From Leptodactylus fallax (taxonomy: Eukaryota > Chordata > Amphibia > Anura > Leptodactylidae), in assembly GCA_947044405.1 (NCBI GenBank), contig CAMRHE010000018.1, forward strand, positions 3,968,001-4,032,000: 64,000 nt of DNA. Direction: 5' to 3'. The notes under the pieces are model-generated. The model saw only the letters and a program-made list of their open reading frames with translations. It was not told where the DNA came from and searched no databases. Numbering within the stretch: position 1 is the first letter of the stretch; each line of letters opens with the position of its first letter. Shown in pieces: positions 12,481 to 25,542 of this stretch. The translations under genes were made by a program, and so were the position numbers.

Positions 12481-12544
12481 ACACTTAAAAATTATTATCC
12501 CCATGTGGCTGCTTGGTACACAGTTTTTGTCTGCTATCCAAATC

Positions 12545-12775
12545 CATAAGTAAAAGTAAGAGACCCAACACTCCAAAAAGTTGATAAATCCTGTTTTAGC
12601 TGCATTGAAGTTGCAAGAGAGACACACCAACTCCACAACTACTTATAATCATAAGCATGGTTAAGACTGGATTACCCTCGCAAACCTTAAGCAGTTGTGG
12701 AGTTGGTATGTCTCTTATGCTTCTTCAATAAAGGTGGAAAATGTTTTAATCAACATCTTGGAGTGCTTATATTTA
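12545..12775. repeat. Foldback made of two facing copies of one repeat
   Basis: The arm at about 12612-12640 ends ACCAACTCCACAACT, and the arm at 12693-12720 begins AGTTGTGGAGTTGGT. Weaker similarity extends outward on both sides to ACACTCCAAAAAGTTGAT and CATCTTGGAGTGC. The loop is about 50 bp. Transcribed RNA would form a long hairpin. Confidence 0.6.
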
Positions 12776-12780
12776 TGTCT

Positions 12781-13389
12781 AAAAACACAATATGCTCATA
12801 CAGAAACAACCATTCACTGAGACAAATAAGCAATAATGGGGAACATCTGGAAGGTCATAGATTTACAACACTGTAACCGTGTTAGTTGTAAAAAAGAAAA
12901 TATTTTATCCCATGGTGGGAGTTAATAGCATTTATTACTATAATATTATTATGTAATACTTTATAATGGTAATTCATTTGTATTCCTAAGTGATTGTGAA
13001 TAATCAATTTGCAGATGTATATTCAGAGCATAGTGGCATAAAATATTGGTAAAAAGAACTAGTTCAAGCACTGTTATTATAAATGGTAAAGTATTAAGGC
13101 ATACAGCAAGAATACAACTTACTACAACAGTGCACGTATCAGACATTCAGTATTGTTTAATTAGCAAGGGTGACAACTACTCGGCATATAGGGGACTTAT
13201 ATCTGTTTGCCATGTTGACACAAATACTGCATTAAGCATGTCACAAATAGATTGTCAGCTCTATTGTACTGTTGATCACTTTACGTGAACAATTATATCA
13301 GCCCTAAATTAGAAAAAAAAATCCATTATATTATTAGAGAATCTCTTCAGTTTGCCATGAAGACACTTGCTGGCTCTGCAGCAGAATTC
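12781..13389. other. No feature seen
   Basis: AT-rich unassigned DNA; the short ORFs on both strands have no recognisable similarity. Confidence 0.4.
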
Positions 13390-13562
13390 AACACCATCCG
13401 AATAAATGGAAAAGGCAGCCACATACAACCCATCTTCCCAGATGTTCATTAGCAGGAGTTTGAAGTCTTTCCAAAATCAGGAGTTTAACTCTTTCCAATC
13501 GACAACTTATGCCCTTTACATACATACTTCTGCATAGCATTAACATATTTTTTCCACAAAAG

Positions 13563-13975
13563 CAAATCAGTTGAAGAATGTCATCCCTCCAAATACTAGG
13601 TAACAGTAGAGTCTTGAATGATGAAGGAGTCATGTCAAGGCTCAGGACATTTAGCAACAACATTGGTAATTACATGCTTGGCATTACATATCACCTGAGC
13701 ATTAATGGAATGAAACATTTGCCTATTTCTAAATATAGCGCCATGGCTTAATGGAGGAACTAATGCCATATGTATGCAATCTACTCTCCTCAGAATGTTA
13801 GGGAACTGTGCAATATTAGAACACTGTCACAATGAGGGGGTCGGTGGGAAATTTCATAAACAAGCTAACCATCTGTGCACATTTTTAACCTATTCTTTTA
13901 GTATCTGACAAAGATCTGTCTGGCAAGGGAGTTGTACAGCACATTAGCAAGGACCTGCTGAAATGCACAGAGGGG
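13563..13975 (-). pseudogene. Harbinger-type (HARBI1-like) transposase fossil
   Basis: PIF/Harbinger transposases are DDE nucleases that move elements into 3-bp targets. Reading the minus strand from about 13975 downward gives FQQVLANVL, then after frame changes MKFPTDP, NIAQFPN, ILRRVDCIHMALVPP and HSINAQVICNAKHVITNVVA. These match the family's conserved FxxxG-F-x-T-V-x region, the KFP block, the first catalytic Asp (VDCTH-type; D codon at 13779-13781) and the HSINVQ block. A stop follows in the expected PGSxHDS motif (here PEP-stop-HDSF), with further stops and frameshifts beyond. The second Asp and the Glu are not recognisable. It is dead, and too decayed to yield one long ORF. The assignment rests on motif order, not a search. 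Confidence 0.8.
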
Positions 13976-15045
13976 ATATGAGATAGGAAAGCAAAGCAAT
14001 TTATTGACTAGACATGTAGCTTTATTTACATAGCATATATTCAGGTATTTTAACGCTACTGAATTCTATACATTATTACCATTTATAGGAATGTGTATGG
14101 TCAAATAAAAACCAAAGGTAGAGTATGTGGTATAATTCAAAGATACACAGTTTTACGGCCCATTCCAGCTATCTTTTTTTGGCTTTCTATATTCACTGGC
14201 ATTTGACTCTGTTTTACTATAAAAAAGAAAGAAAGAGAAGAGAAGTCTGTATCCTCTTTTTGGCTATTACTTGATCAGGACTTGGATACAATGTATATCT
14301 GTATATTATATCCATATAGTTCATTGTTATATTTCCTTATATCATTATTTACAATAGAGAGTAAATATGACCATTGCAAGCACTGATTAAAACCTAGCAA
14401 TATTATAGCATCAATGACAATAGTAATCCATACATGTGAAGGCTGGTTCCCATGCATATCCAGTCCTCCTGATTTCATACAAACATACTGATTCTTTTTC
14501 CTGGTTCCAGTTCTCGCTATCTCATCTGGAATAAAATGACAAGTATAGGAGGTGCCGTCTTCTGTTTCTAAGACTTTGTCTAATCTGGAACACTGAACTG
14601 CTTTAGTAGAATGTGGAGGAAGTGATTGGTTAGATTTAGCATGTTAGAAAATGATCCATATGGCACATTGCCATCTGTACTCCATTTTGTACGCTTCGCT
14701 CTCTGTAATTATGTTTGTCAGAAAAAAAATTAAAATGAACATGAAAAAATTAACTACGCTAAAAGGTTAGTCATTTATGTCTCATTTATTAAATCATTTA
14801 CCCGCTGATTGGTAGCACTGACTGAAGACAATTCTTTACAGAGCTCTGGATTTTGAGCCACATTTACAATTAGGTAAGTACAATTAGATGTAACGTACCT
14901 GGCTTCTGTGACCTTCTGCAGAAACTATATGCTTCACTGACATGTTACAATTTTCACCATGTCAAAAATATATTTATTTTTTATATATTTTTTTTTTTTT
15001 GGGGGTGGGGGTAGGTGATTATTCTGATGGGAAGTAAAATAGGCT
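13976..15045. other. No feature seen
   Basis: Unassigned. It could contain further parts of the Harbinger element (terminal repeats, the Myb-like second ORF), but I could not recognise them. A T-rich/G-rich run lies at about 14985-15015. Confidence 0.35.
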
Positions 15046-15047
15046 AT

Positions 15048-15400
15048 TAAAGGGGTGACTAGTTTCAGACCTATATAGAGTGACAAATGTTATTATTTAT
15101 GTAATGAAAAGTTCTACAGTTTTCCAATATACTTTCTGTATACTTTCATGGTTTTCTAGATCTCGGCTTGCTGTCATTTATTCTACTTACAACCAGTGGA
15201 TAAATATTAGTCTATGGTCATGTGATTAACACACCGGTGCACAACTTATTTAAATACTTGGGCAAAGTGTTCCAAACAGCACACAACCCTGCTACGCAGT
15301 ATAAAGAAAGGCTGCAAACCTGAATTTCTTTATATAGAGTAGAGTTCTGGTGAATATATACTATGTGACCATGATCATGTGCACACTAAAGAGCTCAGTG
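15048..15400. repeat. T2-like MITE, left half, sibling of 49449-49927
   Basis: Starts ATTAAAGGGGTGACTAGTTTC and runs through GAGTGACAAATGTTATTA, CCAATATACTTTCTG, CATGGTTTTCTAGATCTC and GGTCATGTGATTAAC, collinear with the left arm at 49449-49690. The right arm is missing or eroded. Confidence 0.65.
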
Positions 15401-15636
15401 ACTATAAAAATGGCACTGTCATAGAATTAGTCAATTCATTAAATGTCTGATCTGCTATATCTACCCTTGAAACTGAAATGTCACATGGGAGCAACAACAG
15501 CTAAGCCACAAAATGTTGAAACATAAAAAACTCAAAGAGCTGAGTCACTGAAAGATGAATAGGTAATTTTGATGGATAGGTCTGGGCTTTGTGGCTTCCC
15601 AGAAAGTGTTACCTAATGCATACTGCCACTGTAAAA

Positions 15637-16024
15637 TTAAAGGGAATCTGTCAGTGCAGTTTGGGACATTAAACCAGCTACAGGTCCTTATGGACTGGGG
15701 ATTTAGTGTTCCAAATCACCATCACCCTGTTATAATCCAAATAAAAAAAAAAACAACCTATTAACTCTACTCCCTGTGCCCGCGCAGTTCTTCATTGAAT
15801 CTAGAGGAGTATACTTCAGCTTCAGAGTGCTGAACCTCTGGCACATGCGCAGTGAAGCTGGGGTGTACATCTGCGGCTTCACCAGAGATGAGTCATCTCT
15901 AGGTGAGTATAAAGCTTTTTTATTTTAATTGCTTTAAACCAGTGATTTGGGACACTAAACTCCAGGTCTATAAGGACCTGTGATTGGTTTAGTGTCCTAA
16001 ATCACCCTGACAGGTTCCCTTTAA
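15637..16024. repeat. T2-type MITE, complete palindrome
   Basis: TTAA occurs at both ends (15637-15640 and 16021-16024). Termini TTAAAGGGAATCTGTCAG and CTGACAGGTTCCCTTTAA are inverted, and the sub-terminal GGACATTAAACCAGCTACAGG faces a matching block near 15940-16010. Length is about 388 bp. TTAA duplication with TTAAAGGR ends fits the T2/Kolobok MITE group. No ORF. Confidence 0.85.
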
Positions 16025-16379
16025 GTGAAGGAGGGAAAATGGAATGGAACTTTTTTAGGGTTTGAGCTAGGCCTATTATTTCCAATAAAGAGTAAAGTTA
16101 ATGCTACAGAATACAGATATATTTATCCAGTGGTATATAAAAACATGGCTGGATAAATTAGGTATGGGGGAAGTTGAGTGTCCCTAACCTCAACCCTATC
16201 AAACATCCTAAGGGTTAATTTAAACAGACCTTGTCATCCAACATCAGTGCCTGGCTCTACAAATGCTTTTTGTCAGACATTACACAGGCTGGCTCCCGTG
16301 CAGAAAGATCATAGGAGCCGTACTGTTATCATGACAGCTGGAAGCCTTCTGGTTGCAGGTTGAAGTCCTCAAGGGTGGT
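16025..16379. other. No feature seen
   Basis: Unassigned; a 61-codon ORF at 16178-16363 shows no recognisable similarity. Confidence 0.4.
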
Positions 16380-17130
16380 TGAAAAAAAAAAAAAAAAAAA
16401 AAGTTTTTTAAAATATAAAAAAACAATAAAAAAACTAAAAATTCTAATCACCCCCCTTTGCCTAGATTTGAAATTGAAAGTAAATAAGTAAAAACAAACA
16501 TAAACATATTATACATCTCTGTGTCCGAAAAGCGCCCGTTCTATAAAAAATATTTTTCCCATATGGCGAACACCATACCTGCAAAAAAACAAAAAACAAA
16601 AGAGACAAACTGACACTTTTCACTGTTTTGCCTCCCATAAAAATTTCACTACAAAGCGATCAAAACATCAGACATTTCCTAAAATGGTATAACTATAAAG
16701 TACAGCAAGCCCCACAAAAATAGACGCCTTATGCATCTCTGTACACTGAAATATAAAAAAGTTATGCGTGTCAGAATATGATGACTTTTTTTTTAAGGGA
16801 TTTAAGCCATAGAATACAGACAACATGTCATTTTGGCTGCAGAGTGAACGCCGTAAAAACAAATCCCGTAAGAAAGTCGCAGTTTTTCTCCAATTTCACC
16901 CCACTCTGAATATTTCTTCTAGCTTCCCAGTACATCGTACGGAATGTTAAATGATATTATTAAAAAGTACAATTTGTCCCGCAAACATTAAGCCCTCATA
17001 TGGCTCTGTGAACAGAAAAATAACAAAGTTATGGGGTTTGGAAAGTGGAGAGTCAAAACAAAAATCCAAAATCGAAAAATTCCTGCGGCAGGAAGGGGTT
17101 CATATTTTGGAATGGGTTCAAATAAGTACG
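16380..17130. repeat. Family D anuran repeat, long copy
   Basis: Begins at an A-run (16381-16403) and contains ATCTCTGTGTCCGAAAAGCG, AAAATGGTATAACTATAAAG, GTTATGCGTGTCAGAATATG, CCCTCATATGGCTCTGTG, AAAGTTATGGGGTTTGG and TTCCTGCGGCAGGAAGG. The same words recur at 20040-20640 and 60950-61250. This type of sequence is very abundant in frog genomes; I do not know its formal class. Overlapping ORFs near 17000-17200 are incidental. Confidence 0.6.
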
Positions 17131-18719
17131 ATGGTCAGGTGTCCAGAAAAGCAAGAAAAAAAAATAAGTGTCTTTTTAAAAGAAACAATAGTTTACTGTA
17201 TTTATTAAATTAATTCATCAGAGGGTGTACTATGTCTCCTTATGGGCATGTCACCTTTTCAGGCCACTTTATGGATGTGGAGACTAACATACCATACATG
17301 TTCTACTAGGAATTCTGAGAAAGGAATTTACAAATGAGTTCTTGATGGAAAAATGAAAACACCTTTTGGAGATACTTTTTGGAAGGTATTTCCATATAAA
17401 TCAATGCCTGTTTTCTAGGAAACCTAGAAATGTTGTCTGGGATTAAAGATAAACTCTTCCAAAAGTAAGAGAAGCCCATCCTTAAACAGCTGTTTCAAAG
17501 ATATTGCCCCTCTATATTGTGAAACATTTTTCTTGTTTGACTGGGTGAGAGGTTATAAATGTTGATCGCAAGGTATGAAGGATACCGCTTTACCAAGTCG
17601 CTTGGCCTACCGGCAGTCACCCCTCTTACCTTCCACTCACAACCTGTGAGTGCGTTGGTTCATAGGATAACATAAAGCGAGCTTTATAAATTTTATATAT
17701 TTATTAACCCGAGTGGGTCGGTACTAGCCGCTAACGTATACAGAGATACACATCAATGGATGGTTACGTAAATACAGGTAAAAACAAGGAATACAGTACA
17801 GAAAAATAAAATGGGATTAAAAGAGAAAAAAGAATAACAAACGGATCTGTAGTCTGGTTCACTGAGGCCTCACTGCTAGGTCCCAGGGCACTTCCTTAAG
17901 TCAGTAACACGACATGTGTCTTCACAACTCTCCCAGGATAAGAACTACATGGTTCTTGAAAAGGTGTAGAGGGTCTTCTTGTGCAGATGGGACATCCCAG
18001 CTATTCCCTAGCTGCCTCCTTGCTGAGTGACAAAAGAATCTAGGTCTTCCTCTCAGTATAAGGCTAGTATCCAGCCACACCTCCCTTCCAGGTAGCCCCT
18101 ATCTTCTTTCCCCCACTGTAGGATCTTGAGAAAGAAGGACGGTTTTCTGACTGCGGGAAAGAGGTGTGTATGAGGTTGAACTCAGGGTCATTAGCCCTCT
18201 CTCTCTCCTTTGACATCTGTTTATCCAGGGGTTATAAACTGGAGCCAGAAAGGGCAATCTCCCTTTGTGTACACATAAAACCACTGAAGCGAATTGACCA
18301 GCAATATAAACACCTTTATATTTATATAACCTTTAGGTTAAAGGTTATACATCCATATGAAAGAGTTTATGGGTATTCGCAAACAGGGATGTATACAAAG
18401 GGGTGATTTCACTATTAAGACTGCTCCCTTGTTAACTGGGCACCGTTCTCCCAAATGATGATTATCACTAGCAGGTGAGCAGCATCTCAATGGTAAATGG
18501 CAGGATCGGGGAGCGAGTGGTGAGTATGGTTTTCAAAATTCACCATTCTTAGGACTACCTTCTCCTTCTTTGCTGCTGGTGTTGTATGGGGGCTGAGGGC
18601 AATGTTGGGGGCTCTAACGTAGACATTATTTCATATGGGGGGTATTATACTGTGTGTGGGCCACTGAGGGTACATTATATGGTGGAATTGGAATCCCATT
18701 TAAAATTAAAAAAATACAT
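17131..18719. other. Unassigned; possible unclassified repeat at 17550-18480
   Basis: The 17550-18480 part is GC-richer than its flanks, with a short palindrome TAACCTTTAGGTTAAAGGTTA-like at about 18327-18349. ORFs at 18099-18284 (minus) and 18164-18406 (plus) have no recognisable domain. I see no LTR pair, primer-binding site or reverse transcriptase. Confidence 0.3.
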
Positions 18720-18905
18720 TTAGCCTGAGGTCACATGCGGAAAATATGCTTTTTTTTGTGGATTTTGCTGTGAATTTTTGAGTCAAATCCTGGAGTAGAT
18801 TTAGCAGAAAGGAGACATATAAGTACCTTCTTTATATTTCTCATTCTTTTTGAATCCACTCCTGGCTTTGGCTCAAAAAACCACAGCAAGAAAGCCTTAA
18901 ATCAT
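18720..18905. repeat. Family A-related MITE (GAGCCAAAGCCAGGA subtype)
   Basis: Shows GAGGTCACATGCGGAAAA, GTGGATTTTGCTGTGA and, facing it, CTGGCTTTGGCTC followed by ACCACAGCAAGAAAGCC. The same subtype is at 36884-37036. Confidence 0.5.
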
Positions 18906-19540
18906 TTCTTAATATGTGTTAGTTATCTGCTATTTATTTTCTGACTGGATCATTTTTAACCTCTACTACATTATGGCAAATCTATGATCATTTGTAGCTT
19001 AGTTGTATGGTAGTCCACACTGCATTGGAAGCTATGTAATCTGAAACACCTCTTGTGTCAGTAGTGACACATGCTGCTCTATCTGTCCCTCATACTTTAT
19101 ACTGCAGTTCTGTGTTCTGTCTTCTGTACATAAGCACAAGCTCACCAGGAACTCGGTGCCTGTTAATTACTTAGCTTTTAAGTGCCCTTTCTTAAGGTGG
19201 CTGAGAAATGTCATCCACTGACACCACAGGATTGACCTTTCAGAATGTATAATGCCTTGGATATTTCAATGAACAGCTTAACAGTTGTAATTTTCTACAT
19301 AGATTGGTAAAAAGATGGATTTTAACCATAGTAAACCTATTATATATTTTTTCTTAAATACAAATGGAATCATTATATTTGCATATGAAATGAACAATAC
19401 TATCCTTGTATCTGATATAAAAAATTATGTGATTATTAATTCTGATCATGATATTTTATATGTTAGGAAAGCACTACATGTGGATAGACATAAAACCTAA
19501 AGTTCCTGATGTGTTTTGATCCACTTTTACTGCCCTTTTC
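18906..19540. other. No feature seen
   Basis: Unassigned AT-rich DNA. Confidence 0.4.
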
Positions 19541-19650
19541 CACCACTAGGGGAGTTTACCGCTTATGCAAAGATACAGCTCTCAGCAATTTCAGTGGGAG
19601 CTGCATAAACCTGTATACAGTGAATTCCCCCTAATGGTACCTGCAAGAAG
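19541..19650. repeat. Short inverted-repeat element (CACTAGGGGA ends)
   Basis: CCACCACTAGGGGAGTTTAC at the left faces GTGAATTCCCCCTAATGG at the right. A CTCAGCAATTTCAGTGGGAGC centre links them. About 100 bp, non-coding. Confidence 0.55.
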
Positions 19651-20039
19651 CCAGAATTATAACCTGTTAGTTCATGGCTGTATGAAAAGAAGTGAACGAC
19701 TTATAGAACTGTATCAAAAAGGAATATTTTGAATAACACAGCATTTTTACCACATTTTCACATACATGTACTGTATGTCAGGGAATGCAAGTAATTACAC
19801 ATCCCCACATACATGCTAAAGGCATGTACTAATAGAATGCCTTTTACAATTCACTAACAGGCACAATATGCTGCAATACACATGCATTGTAGTGTATTGT
19901 ACAGGTGATGGAGCCGCCTAGTGGTAAAGTACTCAAAAATAGTGAAAATAAAATCTAAAAAGAAAAGAAAAAAAGAAAGAAAAAACACAAATAATCGCCA
20001 TTTTCTCCATTAAAATGTTTTGCATGTTTTAAAAACTAA
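19651..20039. other. No feature seen
   Basis: Unassigned, ending in A-rich simple sequence (19945-19990). Confidence 0.4.
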
Positions 20040-20640
20040 AAGTTAAAAAGGGTTCACATATTTAGTATCCCCACATCTGTAATGGCCTGACATATAATAT
20101 TATTACACTATTTCACCCACACAATGAATGGCATAAAAAAAAAAAATAATAATGCCAAAATTTCCATTTTTGTTTATCCCGCCAGCCAAAAAACAGAATA
20201 CAAAGCAATCAATAAGTTAAATCCTAAAATGATACCAATAAAACTTTAAAGACATAATTTATAAGACATTAAAAACCCTATATCTATTTGGTATCGCCAT
20301 ACTCTTAATGATCCGCAGAATAAATAATATTATTTTTACCATACAATCAACTGCACCAAATTTTTATTCCAAAAAATCAATGGCAAATTTTCTATTTTTT
20401 CCTATTCTCTTCCAGAAAGAGTTAAAAAATGTTAGTCATCAAATGATTTGTGTTGTGAAAATGATGCTGTCAAAAAATACAACTAATCCCTCATATGGCT
20501 ATGTCAACCAAGTCCACATATAGCTACATCAACATAAAAATAAAATGGATACAGCTCTTGGAATATGATAATAAAAAAAATGCTTTGTCCATAAGGTGAA
20601 AATAGGCCGTGTCCTTAATGGGGTTAAATAAATATAGTAA
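20040..20640. repeat. Family D anuran repeat
   Basis: Contains AAAAGGGTTCACATATTTAG, TATTTGGTATCGCCATACTC, ATGATCCGCAGAATAAATAA, CCCTCATATGGCTATGTC and ATACAGCTCTTGGAATATG. The order matches the other family D pieces. The ORF at 20308-20523 lies entirely inside it. Confidence 0.6.
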
Positions 20641-21154
20641 AACAATAGTGATGCTTCAACTGCTTTAGAAGCCTAGAATATCAGTAATATACCCATTAAC
20701 CCCTTTACTGTCCTAAGATAATAGTACTACACTTTGCTGGCATTTTTGTGTATGAAAACTTTCTGCTAGTACTATTGTGTATCAAAGTTCATAAGATGGC
20801 TAATGGGATCATTGTTTGACATGCAAAATAACTCCCATTCCTAAAGGTAGAAATAAAGACAAAAACAGTTCCAACAAACAATAAATTATTAGTGCTTAGC
20901 TATCCAAATGTATTTTTCTATTAACTTATTTTTTGGCATGTTTCTGAATTCCACTTCCGTAGATTTTTTTTTTTCTTGCTATGCATACAAATTGGGAAAT
21001 CTAGCGATTTAATGTACCGAACTACAATTATTCAATATACAAATTTTTAATATAATCACTCCTTATGTGTCATTTATATTGAAATAACTTACTTCCAGTG
21101 TGATTCCATATAAGGTATATTAGTTTACCCTGTATCTACTATAATATTATTTTT
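20641..21154. other. No feature seen
   Basis: AT-rich and unassigned. Confidence 0.4.
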
Positions 21155-21470
21155 AAGGTCATATTCTCACTGGTGTCATGGCAATAATTTATAATGGAGA
21201 CCATTATGATGGGCTGGATCTGTTGTATGATGGATCCATATGGTGACTGACAGTCTCTTTTATCCTATAATTGGGTCCTTTTTGGATTCTGTCAAGGTTT
21301 TCTCCATTTTGACAGCAAGAATAGTGATGCATGTTGTGTTATTCCTGTTGTCAAATGTGGCAGAAACTCAGATGGAGCTCCTGATGGACAGTCAGAAGTG
21401 CCATAGTAGTTTATTGAGGCTCTTGATGGGAGCACTCAGATGGTGCTGCTAACTGTGGCTGAGATTATAT
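21155..21470. repeat. Family B-like repeat (TTCTCACTGGTGTCATGGCA)
   Basis: Left end TTAAGGTCATATTCTCACTGG, then TTATAATGGAGACCATTATGA and ATGATGGATCCATATGG. The remainder is typical of frog MITE interiors built around GGATTCTGTCA words. The 70-codon ORF at 21240-21452 is not supported as a gene. Confidence 0.4.
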
Positions 21471-21618
21471 TGATTGTTATTTGGGAACGATATAAAGCAA
21501 CTATTTATATGTACAGAATGATAGTGGCATTTATGCTGTATGATGGTGTTAGTTAAGTGTTCAGTATGAAATAACTACATATAGTGACATTATTCATTTT
21601 ACAAAGTGTGTGCATCTA

Positions 21619-22921
<1,303 letters not shown>

Positions 22922-22923
22922 TA

Positions 22924-23700
22924 TTTGCATGCTTGGGCACCCAACATATGACACAACCAAAACATTCCAGTATATTATGTTTATGTTATCATTTCATTTT
23001 TGCTAATTTCATTAGTTTTTGTAAAGATTATAGTTAAGGTCTAAAAGTAAAACAACCTTGCCCATTACTTTGCCCCTTTACTATCACATAGTTAGAATAA
23101 ATGTTAATTTAATATTGACACATTTCATATTATGTCTATCAAATCCTACAAGTTTTGATATTTCTGTCTGCAGTGTAATGTTTTCTACATAAACCACCTA
23201 AAATGTATACTTATAGTGAATATATCCAGTCAAGAGCATATAATAAACTTACATGTCTGCACTGGAAATGAAATCATAGATAAAAACAACTCAGTTTGAG
23301 AATGCTCAGGTTTTCCTAATGTACTGCAGACAAAAATGACAGTTATGTAATGTAACAATGCACTATTTAATAAAAGAACTCTAGTAATGGTAGCCACACA
23401 GTGTCACGATTTTCAACAAATCAATATGTGAGCGACTGACTACAAATCTAGAAGACTAGGTCCTGAGTAGTTCAGAAAACAATAGAATAACATTGACTAC
23501 ATAAATTACTGTGCCATTCTCATAATCCCTATTTTCCCCACTTTGTTTCTGCACTGACATCAGCCATTTACCAGAAAATTAATAATTGGTTTACCAAATT
23601 AGATTTTATTTAAGAAGTTAATTGATTCCATTTCCAGTTTCTTGACGGTTTTTGTGGCATGTGACGTAATTTTGTAGCATCTGTCATTGTGTTCTGTACA
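22924..23700. other. No feature seen
   Basis: Unassigned AT-rich DNA. Confidence 0.4.
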
Positions 23701-23705
23701 TCATA

Positions 23706-23924
23706 GATAGAGATGAGCGAATCAAAGCTGAGGAAGTGGAATTCGATCCGAATTTCAGGAAATATTCGTTTCGCACGCTTCGTGGTAACGAATTGCATTT
23801 TTTCATAAAATGACTGCTGCACATTAGGACATGGGGCAAGAAACTCTGGGAACGCGGGATCACCCACAATGCCATGCATGTAGCCAATCAGCAGCCAGCC
23901 AGCCCTGTGATGTCACACCCATTT
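23706..23924. repeat. AGAGATGAGCGAA anuran dispersed repeat
   Basis: Starts AGAGATGAGCGAATC, followed by GAATTCGATCCGAATTTC and ATATTCGTTTCGCACGC, then CCACAATGCCATGCATG and CCAATCAGCAGCCAGC. The AGATGAGCGAA start is very common in neobatrachian frog sequence. The minus-strand ORFs here (23610-23887) are repeat translations. Confidence 0.7.
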
Positions 23925-24239
23925 AACCACCTTCGCAACCGCCCACGGCATCGAGAGCGGGTGTTAGCTGTAACTGACAGCTAACACCCTGCTCCATAAC
24001 CCCGGTCGGAGCACCTCTCCGATTGCGGGTTTTAACCCCTCGGATGCCACGGTCAAACATGACCATGGCATCCAAGGGCTTCTGCCATGCAGATCGTGCC
24101 GAGATCGGGGTGTGCCGATATGCATCTTCTGCAGCCCAGGGTCTGGCCAGTGACCCCGGGCTGCTAGTAGCCCCCAGTACCTGGTTCATCCTGCCCAGAA
24201 ATAAGGAAGTCAGCCTATGCGTCAGTATTAACTGATGCG
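23925..24239. repeat. Family D GC-rich module
   Basis: Carries AGAGCGGGTGTTAGCTG facing CAGCTAACACCCTGCTCC, then TTAACCCCTCGGATGCCACG and GACCATGGCATCCAAGG. The same CCTCnGATGC module is seen at about 7262. GC content jumps relative to the flanks. Reading frames on both strands are incidental. Confidence 0.55.
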
Positions 24240-24721
24240 CTCTTCCTCCAGGGTGTGCCACTGGACTCTTTGGTCTACTTACTTAATTTACACCCCCCCT
24301 TCCCCGACACCTTGGTGGAAAGGCCTCTAAACTTTCCCTGTATCTCTGTACTGCTGCTAAAATGCGTGCGGATCTTCACTGGAAGAGTGTACATCCTCCT
24401 ACTGCCCCTGACCTTGTGGCTCGGGTCAAAGATGTACGCAGCCTGGAATACCTTACTGCTATGCTCAACAACACTACAACTGCCTTCCAGTCGGTCTGGT
24501 CCCCTTGGGATATGTATTGCACTCTCCATGGTCTCTGATCTCTCCCCTCTCCCTCCCTTTCCCCTTGTTGTCCCCCTTCCGTGTACATGTTTTGTCTTAC
24601 GTCTTGTGTTATAATTGTCTTTATATGATTTGGTCTTTTTTGATTAACCAGTTTATGCTGTTTTTTACTGCATTTTATGTCCTTAAACCTTTGTAAAATT
24701 TAAAGGTTTAAAAAAAAAAAT
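24240..24721 (+). mobile_element. L1/Tx1-like LINE, 3' end, 5'-truncated
   Basis: The extreme C-terminus of the LINE ORF2 protein is readable in two frames: VPLDSLVYLLNLHPP, then after a frameshift LYLCTAAKMRADLHW, RSLEYLTAMLNNTTTAF and WSPWDMYCTLHGL before a stop at about 24538. This aligns with the element at 44223-44956 (LYLCTAAKTLIARHW, HSLEYLTASLNHTVEAF, WSHWDTYC). A pyrimidine-rich 3' UTR and a terminal poly(A) at about 24711-24721 follow. Such short 3' fragments are the normal product of aborted target-primed reverse transcription. Confidence 0.82.
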
Positions 24722-24875
24722 TCTCTCTTTGCATTAAAAAAATTTAATTCACAGTAACACTTTAATGGACTACATTGTAATGATAACTTATGTCCAACTA
24801 ATGTATATACTTAGCATTTTCAGCATTATCTTCTATTTGTGTTTACTTACCATTCAAATGCATGAATTAATACTG
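24722..24875. other. No feature seen
   Basis: Short AT-rich spacer between two LINE 3' ends of opposite orientation. Confidence 0.4.
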
Positions 24876-24879
24876 TAAT

Positions 24880-25330
24880 CAAATTTTTTTTTTAAATTAA
24901 ACTCTTTATTTATAATTTTTCCAAATAGAAACAAGGTCAGATTACACACAATGGTATTCATGTGAATAAATGGCAATAATCAAATTTCATTCTCAGAGTA
25001 ATATCTATGTGTCAATAGGTAATTACAACAGGGCACAAACCGAAGTTGGGACCATTAACCATCAAAGTCAGTTAAAACGGGAGACGGGGGAGGGGGAGGA
25101 TATAAGGAGGGGAAGCGAAAGAGGGAGGGGAAGAAAAAAAGAGGGTAAATACCATCCAAACATCAACCCCAGCAAAGGATCACCCCCCAAAGGAATGGGG
25201 GCACAACTCAGGTTCTCCTCATGAATTCTCCATAAATCTGCATACCCTGAAATAGGATATAGGGTGTCCAGCCCATTATAAATTTGTCCTGGGTATTATG
25301 AAGAAATGCAGTGAGGTCCTCCATCCTCCA
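24880..25330 (-). mobile_element. LINE 3' end in minus orientation (tentative)
   Basis: Left edge is a T-run followed by AACTCTTTATTTATA, which on the minus strand is an AATAAA signal plus poly(A). Next comes a purine-rich block (25078-25150, GGGAGACGGGGGAGGGGG), equivalent to a pyrimidine-rich LINE 3' UTR on the minus strand. The remainder (to about 25330) resembles frog L1-type 3' sequence, but I found no diagnostic protein motif. Confidence 0.45.
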
Positions 25331-25542
25331 AGAAATTGTAATATTTAACGTGTGATGTTTGAGGTTTATATGAACTTGGCACTCAATTCAGATGCACATT
25401 TAATAATAAAGAAGTTACAATTTTGAATATGCAAACACAATAAATATAATTAAAGTAGAAAAATACATGTAGCCATGGTAACCAAATGGAAAAACATCCT
25501 TTATTTACAGTGCTGGATGCATTCTGAGATGTATTAGACTAG
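25331..25542. other. No feature seen
   Basis: Unassigned. Confidence 0.4.

Noticed and set aside
17550..18480. LTR retrotransposon or endogenous retrovirus
   Set aside because: No paired LTRs, primer-binding site, polypurine tract or protease/RT motif was found; left as unassigned.
24023..24235. GC-rich ORFs and possible CpG island with promoter
   Set aside because: The GC-rich block is a dispersed anuran repeat module (family D), seen again in part at 7262; no transcript context.
24880..25150. Terminal exon with poly(A) signal on the minus strand
   Set aside because: Better explained as a LINE 3' end: T-run, AATAAA complement and purine-rich block resembling the other LINE tails.
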